From NCBI GenBank assembly GCA_019090895.1, contig JAHRVB010000051.1, positions 1-64,000 of the forward strand: a DNA stretch of 64,000 nucleotides. The letters are read 5' to 3'. Each line of letters begins with the position of its first letter. Position 1 is the stretch's first letter. Shown here piece after piece: positions 8,961 through 16,836 of this stretch. Below the pieces are notes generated by a model that saw only the letters and a list, made by a program, of their open reading frames with translations, did not search any database and was not told where the DNA came from. The DNA comes from Kangiellaceae bacterium. GTDB lineage: Bacteria; Pseudomonadota; Gammaproteobacteria; Enterobacterales; Kangiellaceae. Both the position numbers and the translations under genes were made by a program.

Positions 8961-10334
8961 TTACCCCATCGGTGGCATTCCGCCTCCCGGAGGCATCATT
9001 CCTTTCATTCCTCTCATCATTTTCATCATTCCGCCTTTACCTTTCATTTTCTTCATCATCTTTTGCATTTGCTTAAATTGCTTTAGCATACGATTAACGT
9101 CTTGAATCTCTGTGCCTGACCCCATAGCAATCCGTTTCTTTCTCGAGCCCTTGATCATGTCCGGATACGATTTTTCTTTCGGCGTCATTGAATTGATCAT
9201 AGCCTCCATTCGGATCGTTACCTTATCATTCATCTGATCTTTAGCCGCTTGTGGAATATTCCCCATTCCCGGAAGCTTATCCATTAAGCCGGTCAACCCT
9301 CCCATACTCTTCATCTGAACCAGTTGCTCTCTAAAATCTTCTAAATCAAAGCCACTGCCTTTCATCACTTTCTTAGCTAATTTTTCAGCAGCCTTTTTAT
9401 CGACTTTACGTTCAACTTCTTCAATGAGAGATAATACATCCCCCATCCCCAATATTCTTTGAGCAATTCTCTCCGGATGAAATGGTTCTAGTGCATCTAA
9501 CTTTTCTCCCATACCAATAAACTTGATGGGCTTACCCGTGATCTGTCTAATAGAAAGCGCAGCACCACCTCGAGCATCACCATCGGCTTTGGTCAATATC
9601 ACACCGGTTAATGGTAATGCGTCGTCAAACGCTTTGGCAGTATTCGCAGCATCCTGGCCCGTCATACTGTCTACGACAAACAAAGTTTCAACTGGGGATA
9701 TTGCTTTGTGGAGCAATTTGATTTCATCCATCATTTCGTCATCAACCGCTAGCCGGCCAGCAGTATCAACAATTAAGACATCAGCAAAATCTTTCTTAGC
9801 TTGTGTAATTGCTGCTTTTGCTATATCAATCGGCTTTTGGTCAACCGAACTCGGGAAGAAGCTTGCACCAACCTCCTCACTTACTCTTTCGAGTTGTTCT
9901 ATTGCAGCTGGACGATAGATGTCAGCACTCACTAACATAACTGATTTCTTCTCGCGCTCCATTAAGTATTTGGCCAACTTAGCACTTGATGTCGTTTTAC
10001 CAGCGCCTTGCAATCCAGCCATCAATACAACGGCTGGGGGTGTAGCCTTTAGACTAAGAGACTCGTTTGCGTCTCCCATCGCCTTAACCATTTCGCTTTG
10101 CACTATTTTAATAAATGCCTGGCCGGGAGATAAGCTGGATTTTACTTCTTTACCAAGGGCGCGATACTTGATTTTAGTCACGAAATCTTTAACAACAGGA
10201 AGCGCGACGTCTGCTTCCAAAAGAGCCATCCTGACCTGACGTAGAGTCGTTTGAATATTGTCTTCGGTAATTCGCCCTTTACCGCTAATATTCTTGAGTA
10301 CTTTATTTAAACGTTCACTTAAGCTATCAAACAT
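8961..10334 (-). CDS. ffh: Signal recognition particle protein Ffh
   Basis: Ffh (SRP54) binds 4.5S RNA and signal sequences and delivers ribosomes to FtsY. The N domain starts MFDSLSERLNKVLKNISGKG. The GTPase domain has the P-loop GLQGAGKTT, the DTAGRL motif and the TKADGDARGG box. The M domain ends in a Met/Gly-rich tail (KMMRGMKGMMPPGGG) that forms the signal-peptide groove. I chose the start at 10334, which matches the family; an ATG four codons upstream is also in frame. ypjD and yfjD are divergent, as in E. coli. Confidence 0.97.
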   Translation of the reverse strand: MFDSLSERLNKVLKNISGKGRITEDNIQTTLRQVRMALLEADVALPVVKDFVTKIKYRALGKEVKSSLSPGQAFIKIVQSEMVKAMGDANESLSLKATPPAVVLMAGLQGAGKTTSSAKLAKYLMEREKKSVMLVSADIYRPAAIEQLERVSEEVGASFFPSSVDQKPIDIAKAAITQAKKDFADVLIVDTAGRLAVDDEMMDEIKLLHKAISPVETLFVVDSMTGQDAANTAKAFDDALPLTGVILTKADGDARGGAALSIRQITGKPIKFIGMGEKLDALEPFHPERIAQRILGMGDVLSLIEEVERKVDKKAAEKLAKKVMKGSGFDLEDFREQLVQMKSMGGLTGLMDKLPGMGNIPQAAKDQMNDKVTIRMEAMINSMTPKEKSYPDMIKGSRKKRIAMGSGTEIQDVNRMLKQFKQMQKMMKKMKGKGGMMKMMRGMKGMMPPGGGMPPMG

Positions 10335-10632
10335 ATAATTTTCCATCGATAATCGGGATATTGCAGTGCACTAGGCATTAAAACAACATCCTAAGTCGGT
10401 AATCTATATCACCCTAATCTGGGTTATAATCAAGTTTTCAGCTGCTCGGAAGCAACAGTTACAGTCGTGCTAAAATTTTGAATGCTATTATAGCGGCATA
10501 TTCGTCCGGAACAACTGATTTGTTTCTCACAGATCTAATCACATTTTATTTTCAAATTGGTGTAAAATCGCGTTTGCTATTGTTAATAGAGAACGTTAAC
10601 AATTTCTCGCTGGAAGAAATAGGACTTAAAAT

Positions 10633-11427
10633 TTGAATCTGGTCGTATTAGAATTATTTGGCTTTATGCTTTATTCAGGCATGCTTATTCACGCATGGAT
10701 GAGACTATCAAAGATGAAGGCCCTCAGTCCAAGATTGCCTAGCATCTTGTTCGCTAGTATTATTGTTCATGGTTATATTGCCTATTTAAATATTGACGGG
10801 GGTGCAGGTCAAAATCTGGGTGTATTTAATATCTTCGCAATGACCACTTGGATCGCGATGTCCATCGTTTATTGGAACTTAATAAAACATCAGGCTCACG
10901 CACTCCTACTAATATCTATACCTATCGCAGCCATTAGCTTGTTAGAAGTTGCTATATTTGAGGGCGAGCCGCCCTTAGCCCTACTACAAGGCACGTATGA
11001 TATTTGGCATATTTTGCTTGGTATCTGCTCTATGAGCATATTACTTCTTGCCGCCATGCAATCATTGCTAGTTCTCTATATCGATAATGGTCTTAGACAG
11101 CATCCTGCTAATATATATTCTTGGTTAGGCCCTCTTCAAAGCATGGAACGATATCTGATTCAACTTCTATCAATTGGATTCCTGTTAATGACTGTTTCTC
11201 TTGGACTCGCCACATTGTCCACGGCTGATGCGTTTGCTTCTCAAAGCAACCATAAAATTATTTTAACAGTGCTATCTTGGTGTGTGCTTGGCAGTTTGCT
11301 AATAGGACACTATAATCGAGGTTGGCGCGGCGTTTTTGCCGCGAAATGGACTTTAGTAGGAGTATTCTTGCTCGTTCTCGGCTATTTTGGGACCAAATTG
11401 GTGCTAGAATTTATTTTAGCCACATGA
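10633..11427 (+). CDS. ypjD: CcsA/HemX-like inner-membrane protein YpjD
   Basis: This 264-aa protein has about eight hydrophobic helices across its length and belongs to the cytochrome c assembly (CcsA/HemX) superfamily. The first helices hold MLYSGMLIHAWMRL, and a central WHILLGICSMSILLLAAMQ segment carries the family's conserved His. The start is TTG, with AGGA about 9 bases upstream. It lies divergent from ffh and upstream of yfjD, the order known in enterobacteria. Its exact role is not settled even in model species. Confidence 0.85.
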   Translation: MNLVVLELFGFMLYSGMLIHAWMRLSKMKALSPRLPSILFASIIVHGYIAYLNIDGGAGQNLGVFNIFAMTTWIAMSIVYWNLIKHQAHALLLISIPIAAISLLEVAIFEGEPPLALLQGTYDIWHILLGICSMSILLLAAMQSLLVLYIDNGLRQHPANIYSWLGPLQSMERYLIQLLSIGFLLMTVSLGLATLSTADAFASQSNHKIILTVLSWCVLGSLLIGHYNRGWRGVFAAKWTLVGVFLLVLGYFGTKLVLEFILAT

Positions 11428-11466
11428 ATTTTCTTAACAATATATTAACTAAATAGAGTAAACAGA

Positions 11467-12741
11467 TTGGAAAGCATTTCTACGGTAAGCTTATCTTTGA
11501 TACTTTTAGGTTTAATTATCTTATCCGGCTTCTTCTCCAGTGCAGAAACAAGTCTAATGTCTCTGAACAAGTATCGGTTAAAACACTTAGCAAAAAATAA
11601 TCACAAAGGCGCTCAATTTACTCAAGCATTGTTGTCTCGACCTGATCAACTGATCGGTCTAATTTTGATTGGCAATAACTTTGTTAATATTCTCGCGGCA
11701 TCAATTGCGACGGTTATCTGCGTTCGGCTTTGGGGAGATTTAGGTATTGCAATCGCTACTGGTGCACTGACAATCATTATCTTAGTCTTTGCTGAAATCA
11801 CGCCAAAGACATTAGCTGCTCTTCATCCTGAAAAAGTTGCGTTTCCAGCATCCTATATTCTCACCCCCCTGAGAAAGTTACTTTTTCCAATAGTTTGGAC
11901 AGTTATCAGCCTCACTAATGGCCTGTTGAAGCTCTTAGGTGTGGACACAGACAACTCGCAAGATCAGAATATTAAGCCAGAAGAACTCAAAATAATCGTG
12001 AATGAAGCAGGGGCTCTTATACCAAAGGGTCATCAAAACATGCTCTTGAGTATTTTAGATTTGGAAAAAGTAACCGTTGAAGATATCATGATTCCGAGAT
12101 CGGAAGTAATGGGCATCGATCTTGAACAAGACTTCCCTAAAATTATTGAACAAATTCGTAGCGCAGTACATACCAGGATGCCCGTATATAAAGGCGACAT
12201 AGATAATATCCAAGGTTTTCTGCATGCAAGACAAATAATAAAGTTACTAATGATGGACGACAAAGAGTTCTCAATGAACGGGCTATTAACTGCCATCACT
12301 AAGGTCGACTTTATACCCGAAACAACCCCACTGAATACTCAGCTTCTCAACTTCCAGCGTAAGAAAAAGAGAATTGGGTTAGTTGTTAATGAATATGGAG
12401 ATATTCAAGGTCTTGTTACTCTCGAAGACATTTTAGAAGAGATTGTGGGAGAATTTACCACTGATATTTCCACTGTTAGCAAAGACATTCAAAAAGAGAA
12501 AGACGGAAGTATTATCATTGATGGCAGCACAACCATTCGGGATATTAACCGAACACTAAACTGGAATCTGCCAACCGATGGCCCTAAGACCCTGAATGGG
12601 ATCATTCTCGAATACATGGAGTCGATCCCGCAAGCAGGGACAGGTTTGAGACTCGCCGGATTCCCGATGGAAATTCTACAAATAAAAGCAAATATGATCA
12701 AAAGCATCAGAGTCTGGCCTGCGTTATACCGTGAAGAGTAA
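11467..12741 (+). CDS. yfjD: CNNM/CorC-family transporter-like protein YfjD
   Basis: The 424-aa protein has the DUF21 (CNNM) membrane domain at about residues 1-190, with FFSSAETSLMSLNKYRL. A CBS-domain pair follows at about 205-330, and a C-terminal CorC/HlyC domain (GDIQGLVTLEDILEEIVGE onward) closes it. Relatives act in Mg2+/Co2+ efflux or homeostasis. The start is TTG, and its N-terminus MESISTVSLSLILLGLI aligns with the E. coli start as I recall it. It is 39 bases after ypjD and probably co-transcribed. Confidence 0.9.
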   Translation: MESISTVSLSLILLGLIILSGFFSSAETSLMSLNKYRLKHLAKNNHKGAQFTQALLSRPDQLIGLILIGNNFVNILAASIATVICVRLWGDLGIAIATGALTIIILVFAEITPKTLAALHPEKVAFPASYILTPLRKLLFPIVWTVISLTNGLLKLLGVDTDNSQDQNIKPEELKIIVNEAGALIPKGHQNMLLSILDLEKVTVEDIMIPRSEVMGIDLEQDFPKIIEQIRSAVHTRMPVYKGDIDNIQGFLHARQIIKLLMMDDKEFSMNGLLTAITKVDFIPETTPLNTQLLNFQRKKKRIGLVVNEYGDIQGLVTLEDILEEIVGEFTTDISTVSKDIQKEKDGSIIIDGSTTIRDINRTLNWNLPTDGPKTLNGIILEYMESIPQAGTGLRLAGFPMEILQIKANMIKSIRVWPALYREE

Positions 12742-13005
12742 AAATTCGAAATAGAACTTACGCGCTATCACAGCACAAGTCTTCCTTTTATCCTAAATAT
12801 CGCTACGTTGAGCATCAAACAGCCTGTTTTTTATACTAATCTCATATATGTGACTAGGCATACACAGTAATAAATGATACTGTCGCACGGTACCGTGACT
12901 ACACGCTAATACGGTTTTAGCATATCAGTGAAATTATAGTCACAAGCACCGTCTTAGCTCACGATGCTTATAATAGCACCAAGCAATTCTCATGGAGAGA
13001 AAACA

Positions 13006-13281
13006 ATGGTCGTTGAGAATTCTCAGTTCGCTTACCGAAACAACGAAAAATCAACCGGTCTTTTTGATAGAAGTGGCCGATTCTTTTGTCGTAAAGGTAG
13101 CTGGTTTTTTAAAACTAGGGAAGACATCGACTATGGGCCATTTCAAAACAGAGTTGAATGTCGTTACGCCTACAACGAATTTATAGAAGTTGTTTCGGAT
13201 TCCAGCAAAATGTCGACTGAATCATTCGACTATCAGGATATTAATTCCAATTGGCGGGCACCGAAAATAAACTTCAGCTAA
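13006..13281 (+). CDS. Small conserved protein, DUF6316-like
   Basis: A 91-aa soluble protein with the core RFFCRKGSWFFKTRED and YGPFQNRVECRYAYNEFIE. Small proteins with a W-x-F-x-TRE...GPF core occur in marine gammaproteobacteria; I recall them as DUF6316, but this is from memory. The ATG at 13006 has GGAGAGA 5 bases before it, better than an upstream ATG at 12964. It converges with the DUF3570 gene. Function is unknown. Confidence 0.75.
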   Translation: MVVENSQFAYRNNEKSTGLFDRSGRFFCRKGSWFFKTREDIDYGPFQNRVECRYAYNEFIEVVSDSSKMSTESFDYQDINSNWRAPKINFS

Positions 13282-13413
13282 CTGCCGCGTAACAATCCAT
13301 AGGAAAGGTTTACTGCTATTGAGCATTTCTAAATAATCCGTTAACTTCTGTAATACATTCCTTATTTCAGCAAGTCCACCATCAATTACAAATGCAGACC
13401 TAGTACCAAATTG
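13258..13413 (-). pseudogene. Possible relic of an ApbE-like (FAD:protein FMN transferase) N-terminus
   Basis: Downstream of and slightly overlapping the DUF3570 stop, one minus-strand frame stays open and reads protein-like: FGTRSAFVIDG, then AEIRNVLQKLTDYLEMLNSS. This resembles an ApbE start (MGT... then a helix before a Ser/Asn loop). It runs into the opposite-strand gene at 13006-13281 and has no catalytic part. ApbE genes often accompany DUF4266/DUF3570 clusters, which is the main reason to suspect it. It may be chance. Confidence 0.2.
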
Positions 13414-14554
13414 AAAAGAATAATCTGGTAACAGTCGCGTCAAATGAATAGAAGGGTTCTTGACCCACCACCGTATTCTCTCGGATATCTCGAAAATTTT
13501 CATAGTCAAATTGAATATAATCGACGGACAAGTTAATACTGAACTTATCGAATGCCTCCCATTCAAGCAATTCGTGTTCATAGCTTACTGCTAAGCCAAC
13601 ACTATCATCGCTAAACGCACTCATTTCTTTATCACGAGCTAGAAAATTCTGAGCGTCAATCCGATTATATAAATCACTATAAAAATCAGCTTGTGTTTGT
13701 TCATAATGTCGAATTTTAAAATCTAAAATCCACTCCTCACCTATCGGATGAGTGTATCCAATTTCGTAATTCTTAGCTTCTACACCCCAAGTATCCGAGA
13801 AGATTCTTGCCTCAGCTTTTATCGCTGCTCTGTAAGGCAAATAATACATCCCTCTAACAGAAAGCGCGTCACTAGTTCGAGTCTCAGGGTAAAGCTCAGC
13901 TTGAAAACTGTAACCAACAGCGGTCGTAGGATCGATGTAACGCACTGAACGATATGGATTATTTAGAAATCCTGCATCGCTAATTGTTTCCCACGATATA
14001 CCGACTAAACTGTTCTTTGTTAATATTTGTGATAAGCCAAAACGATATTGCTTACGAGATGCATCAAATTTAAATTCCGGTTCGTCCCGCTTGCCCACTA
14101 CATCCCAACCTTGAGAGTAGCCCGCACTAATAGTCGTTAAATCTCCGAAGAAATCTTGAGTAAAGTTAAAACTAGCCGTTCTTGCGGAGTAATCATTTTC
14201 GTCACTCATACCGTAGTTAATACTTAATACAGTTTTATCTCTCAAATACTCGACACTCATCGATTTCTCAACCCGCTGCTCAATATAAGCACTCGCAGTA
14301 GTGACTACATCGATTGACGCACTACTCACATTATCAACGTAATAATTGGCAGAAATTGAAACGGTATCTTTAATTGATTTTCGAATCAAAATCGACGGAC
14401 CATCGATTACAACACCACCACCGTCAAATTTATGATACAAGATATCAGCTCGGTCTTCCGGTAAAACAGCTGCAAAAAGTTGGTTGAAGAATGAAACGCT
14501 GACGACAAGTCCCCCAAAAATTAGTGCTTTCTGACGTTTGCTAATTACAACCAC
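13400..14554 (-). CDS. DUF3570 outer-membrane beta-barrel protein
   Basis: A 384-aa exported protein. A basic, hydrophobic leader (about 25 residues) precedes AAVLPEDRADILYHKFDGGG, the usual DUF3570 opening (a short Tyr/Asp-rich motif and a glycine turn). The rest is alternating amphipathic strands and ends in an aromatic residue (LFFSIWY), as in outer-membrane barrels. The start is reassigned: AGGAGG lies 5 bases before a GTG at 14554, which is better than the ATG at 14569 that sits before the same AGGAGG. It overlaps the DUF4266 gene, its usual partner. Confidence 0.88.
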   Translation of the reverse strand: MVVISKRQKALIFGGLVVSVSFFNQLFAAVLPEDRADILYHKFDGGGVVIDGPSILIRKSIKDTVSISANYYVDNVSSASIDVVTTASAYIEQRVEKSMSVEYLRDKTVLSINYGMSDENDYSARTASFNFTQDFFGDLTTISAGYSQGWDVVGKRDEPEFKFDASRKQYRFGLSQILTKNSLVGISWETISDAGFLNNPYRSVRYIDPTTAVGYSFQAELYPETRTSDALSVRGMYYLPYRAAIKAEARIFSDTWGVEAKNYEIGYTHPIGEEWILDFKIRHYEQTQADFYSDLYNRIDAQNFLARDKEMSAFSDDSVGLAVSYEHELLEWEAFDKFSINLSVDYIQFDYENFRDIRENTVVGQEPFYSFDATVTRLFFSIWY

Positions 14555-14771
14555 AACCACCTCCTGCACTACCTTCAGCCCCTCTTGCTATCTCCCTTGC
14601 TTGTCTTACATGATGCATATAATTATCTGAAATTGGATCGCGACCGAAAAAAGTAATCGGGTCAGCCAAATTTTGTCTTTCATAGGGTTTGACCCAAGGT
14701 TGAATGCTGCACCCAGACAGCAACACCGCCGCTAGCATTACCAATTTTAATCGTGTTCCGGATTGAATCAT
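14541..14771 (-). CDS. DUF4266 lipoprotein with C-terminal CGCN
   Basis: This 76-aa lipoprotein has the lipobox LLSGC and a short mature chain with IQPWVKPYERQNLADP. It ends in GGGCGCN, which I recall as the conserved end of DUF4266. The C-x-C pair next to a glycine run could bind metal or be modified. It sits 5 bases after TlpA and overlaps DUF3570 by 14 bases, so all three are probably one unit. The role of DUF4266 is not established. Confidence 0.9.
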   Translation of the reverse strand: MIQSGTRLKLVMLAAVLLSGCSIQPWVKPYERQNLADPITFFGRDPISDNYMHHVRQAREIARGAEGSAGGGCGCN

Positions 14772-14776
14772 TAAAG

Positions 14777-15289
14777 CTATTCTCTTAATAATTTTTTAAT
14801 TTGCTTTCGATAGTCGTCTTCATACCCTGACTTATAACCCTCGTGTAAAAATCGTACTTTTCCATCTTTGTCGATAATTACCGTACTAGGCATTGCTTGA
14901 ACGCCATACTGCGAACTCACATCACCTTTTGGGTCGTAAAGCACCGGAAAACTTACTGGCGTATCTTTTAAATAGTTAATGGCTTTACTCGACTTAGCAT
15001 CAAGATTAACACCAAGAACTGAAAACCCTAACCCTTTAAACTTATTATGAATTTCATCTAGTATTGGCATTTCTTGCCGACAGGGTCCGCACCAAGACGC
15101 CCAAAAATTAAGTAAAACAACTTGCCCTCGTAGATCAGAAAGCCTAACATTTTTTCCATCCCTACTTTTTAAGGTAAAATCTGGCGCAGCAGTTCTTTTA
15201 GCTTCAACCAATGGTGCAACTAACAAACTTGTTGTCGTCAATAAGACGGCAAAAAAGCGCAATAACTTTAATTTACTTAAACCATTCAT
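14777..15289 (-). CDS. TlpA-like thioredoxin, periplasmic
   Basis: A 170-aa thioredoxin-fold protein with an N-terminal signal or anchor helix (LLRFFAVLLTTTSLLVAPL). The active site is WASWCGPC, and the family's cis-Pro turn is in YGVQAMPST. TlpA/DsbE/ResA relatives reduce cysteines in periplasmic proteins, including apocytochrome c. Here it precedes the Cys-containing DUF4266 protein and lies near several CxxCH proteins, plausible clients for a reductant. Confidence 0.92.
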   Translation of the reverse strand: MNGLSKLKLLRFFAVLLTTTSLLVAPLVEAKRTAAPDFTLKSRDGKNVRLSDLRGQVVLLNFWASWCGPCRQEMPILDEIHNKFKGLGFSVLGVNLDAKSSKAINYLKDTPVSFPVLYDPKGDVSSQYGVQAMPSTVIIDKDGKVRFLHEGYKSGYEDDYRKQIKKLLRE

Positions 15290-15341
15290 GCAGTAGAATC
15301 CTAATGTAGTTAATTATGGTGTACTGAATTATAGACAAACA

Positions 15342-16040
15342 TTAAAAATATATTGTGAAGCTTGTAGAAATTTCGAGATCATTAGCAGTCTTAGCACTTC
15401 CTAATAATTCTATATCATAGAAATGGTCTTTGAGGGTTAAATGCATCGCAAACCAGTCGGTAAACAACACTCGATAACCTCCGCCGACCATAATGGTGGA
15501 GCGCTGCTCACCTGCAAAATTAGTACTTCCTAAACCGGTTAAAAGATAAAGAGAACTAGTGAAAGCCAAATCGTCGCCAATAAATCCTTCGCCAGGCAAC
15601 ACATTGAATCCTAAACTCACGTTAAAATGCGAGTACTCTCGTTGTTCATCAGTTAACAAGACCACGTTTCCGTTTAAACGCTCGAAACTTGAAAGACCTG
15701 CTGTCGTTTGAGCATAACTACCTTCGATGAAGAAATCTTCCGTCACATGGTAAGCAATTCTAACGCCTTTCAACTCACTTGAACCAAAATCTTCAATGCC
15801 AATAATGCCGTAATAAGCCCCTATTTCCCAGTTTTCGGTGTCGATCGCCTCGCGCTCTACTTCTCGCCTTTCCACTAGAGGATCGAAAATACTGCCACCT
15901 TCATCTGCTAACTCGTTTTCACCGTTTTTCTCTGCTGCCAAAAGTGGCAAAGAAATAAATGATGATAAGATAGTCGCAACTAGAGCCGCTCTAATAAATT
16001 TTGATATTTTTAGAAAAATACGCTGAATCCTAATTTCCAT
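15342..16040 (-). CDS. Outer-membrane beta-barrel protein, 232 aa
   Basis: An exported protein with a leader around residues 16-35 (ALVATILSSFISLPLLAAE) and a small barrel of alternating strands ending in TSFTIYF, a typical terminal aromatic signature. WEIGAYYGIIGIEDFGSSEL and VRIAYHVTEDFFIEGSYAQT resemble the bacterial OMP_b-brl class. The ATG overlaps the preceding gene's end by 31 bases and follows a GTGGAAGA ribosome-binding site. It is similar in pattern to the neighbouring SH3-barrel protein, suggesting related barrels. Confidence 0.85.
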   Translation of the reverse strand: MEIRIQRIFLKISKFIRAALVATILSSFISLPLLAAEKNGENELADEGGSIFDPLVERREVEREAIDTENWEIGAYYGIIGIEDFGSSELKGVRIAYHVTEDFFIEGSYAQTTAGLSSFERLNGNVVLLTDEQREYSHFNVSLGFNVLPGEGFIGDDLAFTSSLYLLTGLGSTNFAGEQRSTIMVGGGYRVLFTDWFAMHLTLKDHFYDIELLGSAKTANDLEISTSFTIYF

Positions 16041-16771
16041 TCTTCCACTTCGTCGTTGTCGTTTCTGCTTGTTAATATTGTGTAATTAGAATATTCTGCT
16101 CTTATGAAGAACTCTCTAGAAATATAGGCCTTCACACCTATTCCAGCAAGAACAATCTCATCGGTTCGGTCTTCTGTTTGTATTAATGTTGTAAATGGTT
16201 GCGTGTGAATAACGCCCGCCCCTAATTTGAAAAATGGAGTTACTCTCCAATCAGGGAACGGTTGGTGCAATAAACTAATGGTGCCATGTCTAATATCCGA
16301 CACATTCCCAAGCGCTTGAGATACTGCAATTTCAGCACTTAGATTCTCCGTAAAATTCCAACCTGTGTATAGAGTTAAACTAGTTGCTCCTTCAAAATCT
16401 CCTGCCATTACTCCGGCTTCAAGTGTGCGTTTTGTAAAGTCACTTTGCTCACTGTTTCCAGCATCAAATTTTTCAGAATCGAGCGATAGTGTTTTAGACA
16501 TCATGTCCTCATGAACCCAGCCTTCCTGACCCCGCTTAGCTCTAATTTTAAACCACTGGGTTTTCTTCTTAATTAGTTCAATTTGTTGACCTTTTTCCTC
16601 AATATGAAACACCGGATACCCTCTACCAGGTCCAGTATGAAATTCGATAAATGGTTCAACTATTATGACCTTTTGTAAAGAAGAGTCGTCGGCAAAAGTC
16701 GATGCGGAATAACCTAAACTAATTACAAAAAGAAAAAGGACATTTTTCAGTGTTTTTCTTATATTTTCCAA
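16010..16771 (-). CDS. SH3-domain plus outer-membrane beta-barrel protein
   Basis: A 253-aa exported protein with a signal peptide ending near residue 27 (STFADDSS). A bacterial SH3 domain follows at about 34-90 (FHTGPGRGYPVF ... GQEGWVHEDMM), a fold that often binds peptidoglycan or peptide stems. The C-terminal half is a beta-barrel ending in WKLGFSVFF. The barrel's spacing and aromatic end match the next gene. It may link the outer membrane to the cell wall. It is 65 bases downstream of the HzsA-like gene and likely in its operon. Confidence 0.85.
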   Translation of the reverse strand: MENIRKTLKNVLFLFVISLGYSASTFADDSSLQKVIIVEPFIEFHTGPGRGYPVFHIEEKGQQIELIKKKTQWFKIRAKRGQEGWVHEDMMSKTLSLDSEKFDAGNSEQSDFTKRTLEAGVMAGDFEGATSLTLYTGWNFTENLSAEIAVSQALGNVSDIRHGTISLLHQPFPDWRVTPFFKLGAGVIHTQPFTTLIQTEDRTDEIVLAGIGVKAYISREFFIRAEYSNYTILTSRNDNDEVEEWKLGFSVFF

Positions 16772-16836
16772 GTGCTCTTATATTCCTAAAAGTCCGAGTT
16801 GCGAGTCATTGTGACACTTGTTCGGTGACATTCCCA

